This document shows, piece by piece, positions 1 to 12,700 of a DNA stretch of 64,000 nt (its first letter is position 1; each line of letters begins with the position of its first letter). This stretch comes from Cylicocyclus nassatus. Its lineage: Eukaryota; Nematoda; Chromadorea; Rhabditida; Strongylidae. The notes under the pieces are model-generated. The model ran no database searches and had not been told where the DNA came from. It saw only the letters and a list, made by a program, of their open reading frames with translations. The DNA lies in NCBI GenBank assembly GCA_958299035.1, contig CATQJL010000223.1, forward strand, positions 1,296,359 to 1,360,358, written 5' to 3'. The position numbers were made by a program, and so were the translations under genes.

Positions 1-3000
1 AGCAGTGGAGTGCGCTGCACATCACTAGAGTTCGTCGGAGTCCGCGTCGCATCGCCATATCTCGCTTCAGAACGGAAAAATTCTGAATCCAAGAACACCG
101 TTCGCTTCAGCTCGGTGGGACGCATCATCTCATATATAGAGTGCCACAATCTATCAGGATACGATAGGTATACGGTAGACAGTAAGTTTTTGCTCAATTT
201 TGAAGATTTTTGTTTGATTGGATTGTTCAATGTGCTGATAACAGTATTGCCATTGATTTGTCGCTGATGACACATGGTAGGTATACTTAGGAATATGAAA
301 GAGAGTTATTGTGATCGAATTTGTACTAAAATCTGGTAGAATACCGCTCACAGAACGTGCATAATTTACGTGAACTTTGCGGAATTCCGGGATTTCCGCG
401 AAAGTCCGCGATATTCCGGAAATTTCGCGACATTCCAAGATCCGGGAATCACGCAAACTACGCAGCGCCGTAACTTCCTTCGAAATGAATACATTCTGAA
501 TCCGGAAGCAGCATTGTTCAGCTCGTCAAGGCAAACCTTCTGATATACAGCATGCCCTCGATATTCCGTTTCCGATTTTCTGAACTCTTCTGTGGGGGTC
601 GTTTTGCAAGGATGTAACGTAGCGTCTGTGTAACATAAGTAAGTACTATTCGATAGTACTGTTTTTGTAGGTTATTGTGCGCTAAAAGTAGCTGCAGACC
701 ATCTTCCAAAAAAGATAGAAGCGTTGGTGGATTTTGGAAAAATCACGCTTTTTCAAATTACGCGCCGTTTCCTTCGGAATGAATATATTCTGAATCCGAA
801 GAAACCGTTGTGTTTAGCTCATTAAGGCAAATCTTTCGAAATATTCTCAAGTCTTTCTATGGACGTCTTTTCGCAAAGGTGTGAGGCAGCGCGCATTGCT
901 CTTAGTAGATTCCAGAAAGAACCTTTCACTAGTACTTATTCTGTAGATTATGGGGCTCCAAGAAATAGCGGTACACTTCTTTCCAAAGGAAATAGAGGGG
1001 CTGGTGAATTCTGGAAAAATCATGCCTTTCTTAATTTTTCTCACCGTAACTCTAAAATTTGAAGCTCTCTTGCCAAGATGTGATTTTCGTAATCAGCAGG
1101 TCGTTGGTCAGCAGGTGTTCATAACCCTTATGAACAAGTTTTCCGAGATTTTCGGATGATTTCATTTTTTCTTGTTTCACGCTCTGAAGCTCACCAGTGG
1201 GTTTTGGTCGAAATGTCCACGATCTTGGTTTGGAAGAAAACTCCGCTCATAAAGGTTTTCGAACACGCTGTTTATGAAAATCGTGGTCTTTGTCAAGTAC
1301 AGGGTCTTTTTGCAGAGATATGGTGAGGTGACTGTAAGGGCGTCACGAAAGCTCGTAACTTCGCCTACTCTCCGTATCTGTAAGAAATTGCCTGCTTGCT
1401 TATCTTATATATAAAGCTGAATGTCTGTTTGTCTGTCTGTATGTCTGTCTGTCTGTATGTCTGTCTGTCTGTATGTCTGTCTGTACGTATGTTCCGAATA
1501 GAAAATTCCATTTCTGAACCGATCCGGACCAAACTTGGCACACATACACTTCGGGCCCCGGCGGGTGTCATAGGCTACTTTTCGTCATCGATCGATATCG
1601 ATTTTATCGATTTTATCGATTTTTTTGCAAAGTTTGAGCTACGGGGATGGGAGTTCGCACAGGGGGGTAATCGAGCATACTGATCACCCCCAAGGGGGAT
1701 GATCAGCATGCTCGATTACACCCCTGTGCCAACTCCCAGCCCCCTAGCTCAAGTTTTCAAAAAATCGATAAAATCGATAAAAGTAATGGACGATCCTGAA
1801 AACTAATATTGTGTTCGTAATCAGCATGCTCGATTACCCCCTGTGCAAAATCCCAGCCTCGCATGTCAAAATTTACAAAAAATCGATAAAATCAATAAAA
1901 GTAATCGATAATTCTGAAAACTAATATTGTATTCGGAATCCCCATGCTCACTTCCCCCCCCCCCCCCTGTGCCAACTCCTAGCCCTGTAGGTGAACTCTG
2001 CAAAAAAATCGATAAAAATCGGTAAAATCGACATCGATCGATAACGAAAAGTGGACTGTGACACCCGCCGGGGCCCGAAGTGTATGTGTGCCAAGTTTGG
2101 TCCGGATACGGCGGAGCCGGGTAAGCCAGCTAGTAAAGGATAAAGTTACGTCGCCGTTTCCTAGTAACTTTACCCTTTATAAGCAGTCAAGAAGAGAGTC
2201 TTTTCGCCAAGATATGGTGAAGTAACTGTAACGGAGTCACGAAAGCTCGTAATCGCCTGCACCTTATCTGTCAGGAAACTTGCCTGGCTAGACTGAAGTT
2301 ACTAGTGCCATCATGGCACATGTCTCAAGCTCTATAAAAATCGCCGAGTTATGAGCCTACAAAAACACGTCCTCATGCATTTTGTTCAAAATGTAAAGAT
2401 CGCATACTTCGTCGAAATTCCACCGTGACTGGTTATTGATTGCAATTATCATGTTCACTTTGCCCAAGGATCCCAGTGTACTGAATATGGTGGTTGCGTG
2501 TGCTTCAGCTGCTTAATTGAGTCGGCTTCGCGGCTAGAGCTCAGATCTAACTATCAAATCCAACACAGGAAGATCCATTAAGCGATGTGAACAGATTTGA
2601 TTAGCGTTTTATACAACCACTCATGGAATTTCGACGAAAAGTACGATCTTCACATTGGGCAATATTCATGAGGACGTATTTTCGTAGGCTCGTAACTCAG
2701 CGAGTGTTCCAGATTGGAGCTTGAGACATGCACCATTCGATGCCTGCTTGCTTTTAAAGGATAAAGTTACTAGGAAACTGGGACGTGGGACGTAACTTTA
2801 TCCTTAATAAGCAAGCAGGCATTTTCTTCCAGGTACGGAGAGTAGGCGAAGTTACGAGCTTTCGTGTCGCCGTTACAGTCACCTAACCATATCTGTGCAA
2901 AAAGACCCTGTACTTGACAAAGACCATCATTTTCATAAACAGCATGTTCGAAAACCTTTATGAGCGGAGTTTCCTTCCAAACCAAGATCGTGAACATTTC

Positions 3001-4215
3001 GACCAAAACCCACTGGCGAGCTTCAGAGCGTGAAACAAGAAAAAATCAAATAACTCGAAGTTCTCTGGAAACTTGCTCGTAGGGGTTATCCGACCTGCTG
3101 ATTACAAAACTCATATCTGCTCAGCAAGAAAGCTTCGTATTCTAGGGATACGACGAGTACAATTTGGGACGACAAGATGTTTTTTTGCAATTCACCAGTC
3201 CTTCTATCTCCATTGGAATGACGCCTGTAACTACTTTTTAGCTCCATAATCTAAAGAATAAGTACAATCAAATGGCTCTTTTTGAAGTCTACTAAGAGCA
3301 ATGCGCACTGCCTCACACTTTTGTGAAAAGACGTCCATAGAAAGATTTGAGAATAATGAAGGAATATCAAGGACAAGATGTATTTCGAAAGATTTGCCTT
3401 GAAGAGCTAAACACAACACTTTCTTCGGATTCAGAATATATTCATTCTGAAGGAAACCGCGCGTAATCTGAAGAAGCGTGATTTCTCCAAAATTCACCAA
3501 CCTTCTATCTTTTTTGGAAGATGGTCTGCAGCTACTCTTAGCGCACATTAACCTACAAAAACAGTACTATCGAACAGTACTTACTGAAGCCTTTTACGTT
3601 ACACAAACGCTACCTTATATCCTTGCAAAACGACCCGCACAAAAGAATTCGAGAAAGTGCGTAGTCTGTGTGATTCCTGGATCCTGGAATGTAGCGAAAT
3701 TTCCGGAATATCGCGGACTTTCGCGGAAATCCCGGAATTCCGCGAAGTTCACGTAAATTATGCACGTTCTGTGAGCGATATTCTACCTGATTTTAGAACA
3801 AATTCGATCAGAGTGACTCTCTTCCATACTCCTAAGTATACCTACCATGTGTCATCAGCGACAAATCAATGGCAGTACTGTTATCAGCACACTAAACAAT
3901 CCAACCAAACAAAAATTTTCAATATTGAGCAAAAACTTATGTCTACCGTATACCTATCGTATCCTGATAGCTTGTGGCACTCTATATATGAGATGATGCG
4001 TCTCACCAAGCTGAATCGAACGGTGTTCTTAAATTCAAAATTTGTCCGTTCTGAAGCGAGATATGGCGACGCGATGCGGATTCCGACAGACTCTAGTGAT
4101 GCAGCGCACTCCGCTGCTCTCGGGCGGACTCTAGTGGAGTGCAGCGCACTCTGCTGCACTTCGGCGCACTGCAGCGCACTCCGGCGACTTTTTTGACGAA
4201 TTATGAGCGGTACTG
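1..4215. mobile_element. Giant palindromic (foldback) element, copy 1, left end cut off
   Basis: The sequence runs into a mirror image of itself. The left arm (1 to about 2427) is repeated in reverse complement by the right arm (about 2620 to 4215), around a unique loop of roughly 190 bp. The right end reads as the reverse complement of CAATACCGCTCATAATTCGT with one mismatch and is followed by TA at 4216-4217, as in the complete copy at 30356-34040. The left end lies outside the window. The arms are clearly diverged, and the left arm carries a Helitron (1403-2133) that the right arm lacks. No ORF resembles a transposase. TA flanks suggest mobilisation by a Tc1/mariner-type transposase, which is an inference. 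Confidence 0.8.
1403..2133 (+). mobile_element. Non-autonomous Helitron-like element inserted in the foldback left arm
   Basis: The 5' end starts TCTTATATATAAAGCTGAAT, followed by a GTCT-rich microsatellite. The 3' end is a GC-rich stretch (GGCGGAGCCGGGTAAGCC) closing with CTAG. The base before is A and the base after is T, which is the A^T insertion of Helitrons. The right arm of the surrounding palindrome keeps the uninterrupted sequence at 2807/2808, so both ends are fixed by comparison. The interior is itself an inverted arrangement with a centre near 1692. It has no coding capacity. Confidence 0.75.
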
Positions 4216-4217
4216 TA

Positions 4218-4496
4218 GTTGATGAAAGGCTGTCTGACTAACAAAGATGGCTGGGTGTGTGGCGGAAGGCGAGAATCTCCAGTTTTATGCGAAAAACTCT
4301 TCCGTACTAAAGTGGCATGCCGCCAGTTAAGGGGGGGGGGGGGCACATACATGACACGATGCCATAAGTATAATAGAATTTTGCAAAAGTCAACGAGGCT
4401 TTTACAGTGCTTGCAATTTGCGCGGATTGTCGCCCTCCGCGTTCCGCCTACATGGGCTCCCTACTTGATCGGTCTACACAGAAAACCGTTTAGGTG
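4218..4496. other. Unassigned stretch
   Basis: No coding exon or recognised repeat was found here apart from a 12-base G run near 4331. It lies between the foldback copy and the small palindrome inside or downstream of the thiolase gene. Confidence 0.4.
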
Positions 4497-4801
4497 AGGG
4501 ACCCATCATATTTCGCCGAAAAAAGCCCAAAAAAGCCCAAAAAGCCTGAAAGAGCCCAAAAAGTCCGAAAGAGCCCAAAAAGTCCGAAAGAGCCGAAACG
4601 TCCTTTCCGTTTTGACGCTAAGGCATGTGTGTTGATTTCGTAGCCGAGTCTTTTTGCTTCATTTTTTGTCAACTGCATATCAAAATAATATCAGAATTCG
4701 ACCAAAAGTTTTTTCTGCGTTCCGGCTCTTTCGGGCTTTTCCGGCTTTTTCGGGCTTTTTGGACGCTTTTGGACTTTTCCGGCGAAGTATGACGGGCCCC
4801 T
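4497..4801. mobile_element. 305-bp palindromic MITE-like element
   Basis: The ends are inverted repeats: AGGGACCCATCATATTTCGC on the left matches the reverse complement of the right end with three mismatches. The left half is a purine-rich run of GCCCAAAAAG/TCCGAAAGAG units and the right half is its pyrimidine-rich mirror. It lies just downstream of the last recognised thiolase exon. No target-site duplication is obvious. Confidence 0.6.
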
Positions 4802-4835
4802 AAGAGAAACTTTAGTAGTTACTTCTGCATCTAAC

Positions 4836-7800
4836 CTTGTACTGTGCTCCGAGTTTCTCTGCTGTCTGTCCCATAGCTGATTTTGCATAGCTGTCAGTAA
4901 GTGATTCCCACAACATATCTTCGAACTGAATCATGATTTCCGACCTCTGATTTCCCAAATGATAAAAATGGGCGTTTACGTATCACCTACTTCATACTTC
5001 ATGCCAAGAGCTGTTCCAAACCGTACATTCCTTACAGCAAATGGAACCTGTGTCATATTTTCTGTGCCTCCAGCAAGGACGAGTTTTGATTCGCCGAGCT
5101 TGATTTGCTAAAAAAAATTTGATTAAAAAGCAGTTATGAGACTATATTTTCTATGCATGTTTCTATACACACAAAAAAATTACATAGTCATCATGTCGGT
5201 ATCTTAGTAGGGGAATCGCTTGAGCACTCAAAAAATGCCCAGTTTGCAAAGCGTCGTTTCTAACGCGTCGCGAACAATTTCACGCACACGTACGCACACA
5301 ACCGCTACGTTGCGGTGGCCGCATTGTCTATGTCCGGACATAATATAAGGACTGGAAAAAGTTCAATGTGGCTTACCTGAGCAGCATTGACTAGAGCTTG
5401 GAAGCCAGATCCACATAGTCGATTTACGGTAAAGGCACCAACTTCCTGTGGAACACCGCTTCTGAGGCCGATGTGACGAGAGAGATAGATTCCGTCTTTG
5501 GCACTAGGAACAACATTTCCTAAACACAATTTCTTTTTGAACAAAAGCTGAGGAGTTTAGATACCTTAAACATCCTCAGAGTTGCTTTACGTTATTTTTT
5601 CCCCGTGCCATTAGTAGGTTACAAAAATTTATAACGAGAACTGATCTCACCAAATATGACATGGTCGATGTCATCAGGTTTGACATTGGCGTGTTTTAAA
5701 GCTGCTATGCTAGCGATGACTCCAAGATCCGTTGATGATGTATTCTTCAGTTTTCCACCAAATGTGCCAAAAGCTGTCCGTTTTGCGCCCACGATGAAAA
5801 CTCCTAAAAAAATGAAGACTCCTAGAATGGAATACATAGACGATTGACTACAGCTTTCCTAATATAAATCCTTCAACAGTGATTCTTTCGCCTGTTCAAG
5901 TTGAAGGATCCTCAAAAGAGTTTGAAAAATTTGAAGCTATTCTGATTGATAGATCTTGTTCCTACGAAATCTTAATTCATCCTCTGCGCAAAATTGCAAA
6001 TTAAATTCAAAATTTTATATATTCAGGGAACGATAATTTTGGATGTTGTTCCCGCTTTTCTATCGCATTGGAAAATTCTCCACAAAGAAAAGATACCACA
6101 TTGTTTTAGGATTTTTTGATACACACTACTGTGTTTATTGAAAGATGCAAAACTTTTGGAAAACAATGGAAACGAGCAGTAAATCGGATATTCAGATTTC
6201 TTTGAAGATTAAATGGGACTGCTAGCAACTTTTTGCGGAAACTGGTTATTTGGCTTTTTCGTTAAGAGTTTCTGGTTCTCTGTGTTGGGCATAGCACTTT
6301 CAGAATTTTTTTTCATTTTTCAAATATTTCCTACTTCATTTTCAGTAAGTAGATCAAAAGCTCTCTCATCTTTAAACCTGGGCATTTTGACATGTGTCAG
6401 TAGTTGATTGTTGTGCCGAAAACAGGTTTCTTGGTGAATGTTTATTCGACCGACTTTCGACGTGCTCTTTTTTTTCAAGAGGTCTCAAAGGCAGTGTCTC
6501 GGCAGAATTTCGTTATCCCGATTTTCACCTTTTCGTCACCTTCGCGCTATAAATAACCCATATTTTGGCTTTTCAGCTCATGAAAATGGCAAAAATGAGC
6601 TTTTTTCGAAGCTTTCTAGGTTCGCATTCAGTGGAGGAGCGGGCGGGGGCTTTTCCGGTCTATCTTAACTAATGTGGACCTGGAAAGCTTCCGAAAAAGC
6701 TAAATTTTGCCGTTTTTCATGCGCTAAAAAGCCCAAATATGGATTCCTCATGGCGAGAAGGCTCCGAAAAGGTGAAAAACTGGAAAACGAAATTCTGCCG
6801 AGACGCTGCCTCTAAGAGCACGTCACGTGACGGGGGAACGGAACTTACCTACCCGAGATATTTTCGCACCTTATGGGTGTGTGTCTGCGGGGTATAATTA
6901 GGCGTAGCGAGCTCGCTGATTGCAGATGCTGCTTAGGATACAGCGCTAAGCTAAGCCTCGCCCACACATTGCACTTCTTGGCATATTTAAAAAGGGCGCC
7001 TCAGAAAAGCTCTAAATCTGTATTTCAGTCGAAATCGAGCAGATAGTTGCTGAACATTTCTATTGAATTCCCGGTTTCATGATTGATGCATCGCGAAAGA
7101 ATTGGGGGATGGGGGCGGATCTTAGAATACACACAGATTAGGCCCTGTACACTATGCTTAATGCGTATCTGACTGCTCATGATACCTAAGGTACGCTGCG
7201 ACAAGTCTTTCGGGTAGGTAAGTTAAGTTCCCGCATCCCACGTGACGTGACGTCCGCTATTGTCCCATTGTGCGGACTTACTGGTATGCGGTGGGGTGAC
7301 CTTTTGGAAAAGACGAGCACGTCGAAACGTCGGTCGAATAAACATCCACCAAGAAACCTGGTTTCGGTACAACAATACAACAACCAACTACTGACACTTC
7401 ATTTTCAGCTCTTCTGATTTACAATTTTAGTTGAATTTTTGGTTTAATCCTAGTTTCATTTACAGTGTTTGATGAACTTCCAGATTTACATTTGAGTCAC
7501 TGAAAATCTACTAAAAATCATTGCGTATGAAAAAACGTCTCTATTACAGAAAGAGTTATTAGGACGTCAGGCAGGAGGCAGCAAAGGCTGGCCGCATCTG
7601 CTTCTGGAAGCGCCTATGGAGCTCCAGACTTTCTCGCGCCTCTAATCATTCTTCGCACCTCTATAGAATATCGTGTTCAGAGCAGTTTCCTTCAGACTTC
7701 AGAATTCGCAGTAGAAAGGAATACTGCGCAAAACAAAGAACGTAGCTATCAGTCTCTGAAGTCGTTGTTTTCAATCGGAATTATTGAGAGAAAAAGATTT

Positions 7801-8850
7801 ACAAGAATATGTCCAACATTACGGCTTGCAGACTTGATAGACCAATTCATACTTTATCTACTCAAGATTTTGACATTTATACCGCCTTCGATATTGAATT
7901 TGGCTGATTCTATAAACTTTTTTGAAACTTACTATTTCATTCGCATTGAATTCGACATCGACAATCGACACATAGAACCTATATCTCGCAAGGGGGGCAA
8001 GCGTTATGGAGCAAAGGTACGCCGCGTTCCCCTGCGGTATATCCTGAGGGCCATTTGCGTTGCGTCGCTTTTAATTGCGCAGGAGTAGCGCTGCTCCTGC
8101 TAGCGGATTGAGCCATCCCCTATTACCACGACCTGATATGTTGAAACTGTGTAGATGCAATAAGGAAAACGAAGACGGCTATTCAGAAAATTAAAAAAAT
8201 AAATTTCTAGGGATGAATCAAGGGCTGAATCTGAAGTGATGCAATGCTTGATTTGTTTTAAAAATGTTCAAGAGAAGTAGAACAAAGAATTAGTAGAGAA
8301 AAAGGATAGAAATTTTCCGTCATGAGTTTGCAAAAAAACTAACTTACTCGTCTTTTACTTTCTCTTGGCTTGCTTTGCAGACTTTTCCTCCTCATATTCT
8401 ATATTTGCCCTTGAAATGCGTTTATCACTTTCATATTTTGATCTCTTTATCTATGAAGAGTGAGGAAAATGGCTCAATTCGCTCGGTAGCGCTAGCTCCT
8501 GTTCGACTGCAATTAGGAGCGACGCAACGCAAAGGGCCCTCAGGGTATACTACAGGCAAATGCGCGTAGCTTTGCTCCATAACGCGGCGCCGCCATCTCG
8601 CAATCTATCACGCCGGAAAAGTTTACGAATAACTGGGCATAGGCCAAAAACAAATAGATAGTTAGAGGTGCGAAGAAGTAGGTAATTAGAAGCGCGAGGA
8701 ACTCTGAAGCCCCTCAGGTACTTCCATAAGCAGAAGCGGCAGCCCTCTGCTGCATCCTGCCCGACCGCCGAGTTATTATAAGAAAAATAGACAAAATTGA
8801 GAGGGGGTAAATATAATTAACTATTGAAAATTACCTGTTTTTGTAGCCAT
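4836..8850 (-). CDS. acaa-2: Mitochondrial-type 3-ketoacyl-CoA thiolase (ACAA2-like), 5' part of gene
   Basis: This enzyme cleaves 3-ketoacyl-CoA with CoA in the last step of fatty-acid beta-oxidation. Minus-strand coding exons are 8850-8835, 5803-5651, 5519-5377, 5107-4991 and 4925-4836; all junction phases agree and give 173 residues. The N-terminus MATKT joins GVFIVGAKRTAFGTFGG, the usual thiolase start. NRLCGSGFQ holds the acyl-accepting cysteine, and AGGTENMTQVPFAVRNVRFG matches the ACAA2 pattern rather than cytosolic acetyl-CoA acetyltransferases. The family is about 390-400 aa, so about 220 C-terminal residues, including the second Cys and His catalytic residues, are missing to the left. 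The 16-bp first exon is the least certain part; it fits in phase, has a possible splice acceptor (TTGCAG) just upstream, and implies a 3-kb first intron filled with transposons. Another organellar thiolase paralogue is possible. Confidence 0.92.
5651..5821 (-). CDS. acaa-2: Thiolase exon 2 with two tandem in-frame splice acceptors
   Basis: The exon encodes VFIVGAKRTAFG onward. Two acceptors 18 bases apart (exon starts at 5803 and at 5821) are each followed by nearly the same ten bases (GAGTTTTCAT and GAGTCTTCAT). Both keep the frame. Use of the upstream site would add six residues (GVFIFL) before the conserved start. The downstream site has the better pyrimidine tract and gives the family-like N-terminus, so it is the likely main site. 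Confidence 0.6.
6394..7397. mobile_element. Terminal-inverted-repeat element in thiolase intron 1
   Basis: About 80-100 bases at each end are inverted copies: GTGTCAGTAGTTG on the left and CAACTACTGACAC on the right, continuing through a shared TTTCTTGGTG stretch and a shared segment around TCGACGTG. Weaker inverted similarity continues inward. No ORF with a transposase motif and no clear target-site duplication were seen. It is a non-autonomous DNA element of unknown superfamily. Confidence 0.65.
7562..8770. mobile_element. 1.2-kb palindromic element with 8-bp target-site duplication
   Basis: The flanks carry a perfect 8-bp direct repeat AGTTATTA (7554-7561 and 8771-8778). The ends are imperfect inverted repeats sharing CAGGA.GCAGC, and an inner pair of inverted arms (about 7985-8110 and 8465-8600) extends the palindrome. 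An 8-bp duplication fits hAT-like or a few other superfamilies, but the terminal bases are not the hAT consensus. It has no coding capacity and sits in thiolase intron 1. Confidence 0.75.
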
Positions 8851-9793
8851 GGTTAGTTGGTTAGTGTGACCTGCAATTTCGCGAGTGTCAACAAGCACAT
8901 AGGTTATGTGCAATTATAGCTAATCAAAACTCCTAGCAAAAAGAAGATAAAAAAGAGACGATCACTTAGGATATATGGAAATGTAGACGACATCTCTTCC
9001 GAAACTTAAAATGCAAAGGTATTTGTGGTTTCCAAAAACTGACTGAAAAACTTTTGTGTAGATTACTCTGACTCTAACCCAAAATTTTTTCTGCTAATTC
9101 TTGGCTACAAAAAGAAATGCTTCAATGTTAAACACAAAACACGATAGATGTTTAAGAATAAGAGCATGGAGTAGGGGGTGACCTCACTATCACTAGGAGT
9201 TGGCTGGAACGGGGTCGAACGCTACGAGGAGTCCAAAGTTCACAGTTCTCGGCGGATAGGACAAAGTTACCGCGGCCCCAACACGTGTGAAAGTATCAAT
9301 GAGATTCTTGCGTCATTGTTGTCTACACTGCGAAATAAATACTATAATTGTGAAAGGTTCAGAGGAAAATACAAGTTGGATATGCTACTATGGAGTTCTG
9401 CGGAAGAACAAATTAAATTAGATGAGCGAGCCACCTTTTTCACCATATTAGTATTGCTTTGATCATCTGGAGCATCTATGGGTCAGAAAAATCTCGTAAT
9501 GAATAAAACATTTTTTGATAACTCCTACTTGCCCCCTATCGCGTCTACCGTGATCCTAAGACCTTTATATTCTACGTCTCAAAAAATGAACTACCTTTGC
9601 AAACCTTCCATCCAAATTCTTGCCGCGCAACAAAGTGAGTAAGAAAAGTTTCATTGATAAAACGGTTACTCAAAAACAACAAGACAAATATGAAATCACA
9701 ACAAAAAAATACGATACCAGCAGGAAAAACACTCGGCTTTCAAACGTACAAAATGAAACAAAAGACAACTCGAATGGCGCAAAATGTGAGCCT
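8851..9793. other. Intergenic region between NudC and thiolase genes
   Basis: Both neighbours are on the minus strand, NudC ending at 9794 and the thiolase starting at 8850. The 943-bp spacing is large for a nematode operon. Upstream of the thiolase ATG, TTGCAG (just before 8870) could serve as a cis- or trans-splice acceptor. A plus-strand ORF of 94 aa (9178-9462) has no recognisable domain and I do not call it a gene. Confidence 0.5.
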
Positions 9794-12700
9794 TTAACTA
9801 AATTTTGCCTGTGAGAAGTCCATTTCTGGATGTTGTTCCATGAATCTGCAATTGTAGAATTCAAAAGATAATCAAAATCCAACAACGTACTTCTTCAGAA
9901 TATCTTGTTTCTTCTTCTCTTCGCTAGTTGGTAAACCAAGTTCTTTTTGGCGCTGGTCATACATCATCTTCTCGACCTGAGCAAAAGCATCTAACGAAAG
10001 ATGATAAAAGAAAAGCCAGTCAACGCACCATACTCCTCGTTTCGCCATCAAGATCGGATAATTTCGAGTTCTCTGGCTGCACTTTCTTGGTGTTGATTTC
10101 TGGTTCACCCTTGACCACATACTTCCACCATTCCATTCCGTTCATCTACAAATAATTTCATCAGAAGCCCACAGTATAGACCAAACGGATATCATACATA
10201 AGTACAGGGCTCCTAAAATGCAGAGTCGTTTGCACCAGCGGTCGCGCGACCGCGCTGCGCCCCGGCATTTTGCCGGCGCCAGCGCCATCAATCGCGGTGC
10301 CATTGATGCCCGGGCGCGACGCGGTCGCGCGACCGCTGGTGCAAACGACTCTGTAGTTTAGGAGCCCCGTATATGAAAAATGATCCTGAGGCAGAGAATC
10401 AGAACATCTGACCCTGGTTAGGATTTACCTTTTCGAATGAGACAACCACAACCTTCCTATCCTCAAGTACCCAAGCTGAGGACTCAGTTTTGATCTGAAA
10501 AACTTATCTCAAGAACACCGTGGTGGATCTCATATTCTCTTCATATAAAAATTTCTAGTAGGAAATGATGATGTAAGGGAAAAAAACTTTTAACAACCGA
10601 CTGGTAAACTGACCTCGTGAAACAGAGGCCCATCAATGACGGGAGGATGGCCTTTCAAACCTACACGTAAATGTGTCTTCTCCACACTGACTTCGACATC
10701 TCTTGATCTTAGTGGAAAACCAACTGTAAACGGAATTCGCACCTGATGTTATACCAATTCATTTTGTGAACTCGGAATGGAAGCTAAGTCAAATAACTAC
10801 ACCTCGACTTCCTGCAGCGTTTGTGTCCATTGATAGTGTTCCAAATCAGCACCATTACCACTGTTAGGACGAAGTTTACCCTCGTCTTCTTCATCCTCGT
10901 CCTCTGCTAGCTTTTTATCTTCGGATTTCTTTGTCTCTGAACTTTCCGTTTCAGCTGCAGCGTGCTGACCATTTCTAAGAATAGGCAAAGAAGCTTGAAG
11001 TAGCAAACAAGTTTGACAATATGTAACTTGATCAGAAAATTCTTTTTCAACAATCACCGACGAAAGAAAGAAAAGCATAGCCACTCACTGCTGTTTCTCG
11101 AATTCAGCGGCTTCTGCGTCGGAGATTTCTTCAATCTTGCTGGTGCTGGTGGCCTGTGCCTATAAATGATAGGAATCAATTATAACGCAAACTTCCTGAT
11201 ATGAAGATGAAGATTTCAAGTGATAATTCGTTACAACTTCTCTTTTTGATTTTAAATCTAACAGCTTTGCAAAATCTTCTAAGGTCCGTATGCAGGTACA
11301 TCCTTGATGGAGAGGGGACGAAATCCGAAGACGCGTCATAAGTCGCTCTCCAAATATCTTTTCTTCTTTGTCTGTCTATCTCAGAAGGCCCTCATACCCT
11401 CATATTTGAGCATCATAACTTATAATAACGGGCTAAGGGTGTTTACGTGACTATGTGTGTGTGTCTGTCTGTCTGTAACGAAATTCATACAGCGGGTTTC
11501 AGCCAACATCCCGAGCCCAAATTTTGCGTAGCGCATGCTACCAACGTAGAACTCCACCCTGAAAAAGCACGAACGGATTCGTTGGGTGGGTCCCTCAGAA
11601 TTTGCACGTCAAATGAATCCACTTGGCTTCTGGCCCGCAAAACTGGGTCCATATCAACGCTTTTTGCAAAACCGTGGATGTATTTAGCAGGTTGATCTGT
11701 AAGCCATGGACTTTAGACCGAAAAGTGAACAAAGGTTTGCTACTTTACGTAAACGACGCCAAAAAGAAATGGTCGCGTAAGTGGTCAATCCGCCGTGGTT
11801 TTACCTGAGCAATTGAGAAGATTTTTGCATAGAGATGTAGCTCACGATAACTATTGTCCTCATGGCGATTGCCAAGCCAAAATTTTTTCAAAACCTATTC
11901 AAATTTGCATTTGTTCTTCTGCGTAAAGCTACATCCACCTGAAATCACCGATCTTACATGAAAAAGTTTTTAGAATGAATAGTTGTATACTTTTTATTTA
12001 GTCGGCATTGCGCGGTGAGTTTCAAAGCCATTATTAGGCAAGAATAAGTAAGGCATATAGAATAGGACCAGTGCGAGCCTCTGCCACTGGTTTTATATAA
12101 GTGACTCCATGCTACAAGCTTTTGTAAGTATAATATAAATTGTAAAAACTCAGCCCGAGCTCTAGTAATGACTAATAGGATACTGCCATACAAGCTAAGA
12201 ATTACATACACTGTTTTGTGTGATCCCCTCGCGATCCAGAGGATCACACAAAACTTGTACGGTAATGTCTTGTCATTCATTATGCTCAATGTATGAGGGC
12301 CTTCGTAAGACAGACAGACAAAGATGAATAAGGATATCTAGGGCGGTGAGATATGACGCGTCCCTCTCATATCCCCTCCCCTTCCCAGCGGGGATGTATA
12401 GTTGATTCGTTGCTTGCCCCAATGCAAATTCGCCAGTGTACAAGCCGTGCTCCCGCAACCTTTCAACCGCGGCGTTTGAACAGTCCACGCGGTCAACGAG
12501 TCGACGGGGGTGCTCGTTACGTGGGGTAGAGGTACGAACACCTCAATCGGGGGCCGCTTCTGCGGACTGCTGGTCCTTTCGTCCTACTGTAATACATCGC
12601 GTTGGGACAAGTAGTCCGCGGAGGCGGTACCTAATTGAGGTGTTCGCTCCTTCACCCGTTACGTGTGGCATATGAAAATCGTCGCAACGTCACATTACAG

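Noticed and set aside
1396..1683. Cys/Ser/Val-rich ORF (CLSVCLSVC)
   Set aside because: Translation of the GTCTGT microsatellite at the Helitron 5' end.
3657..4196. 179-aa plus-strand ORF
   Set aside because: It lies in the right arm of the foldback element and has no recognisable domain. Its length is explained by repeat composition, and equivalent frames in other copies are broken.
4490..4888. Lys/Pro/Glu-rich ORFs
   Set aside because: They translate a low-complexity palindrome (GCCCAAAAAG units) and, in part, the antisense or intron of the thiolase.
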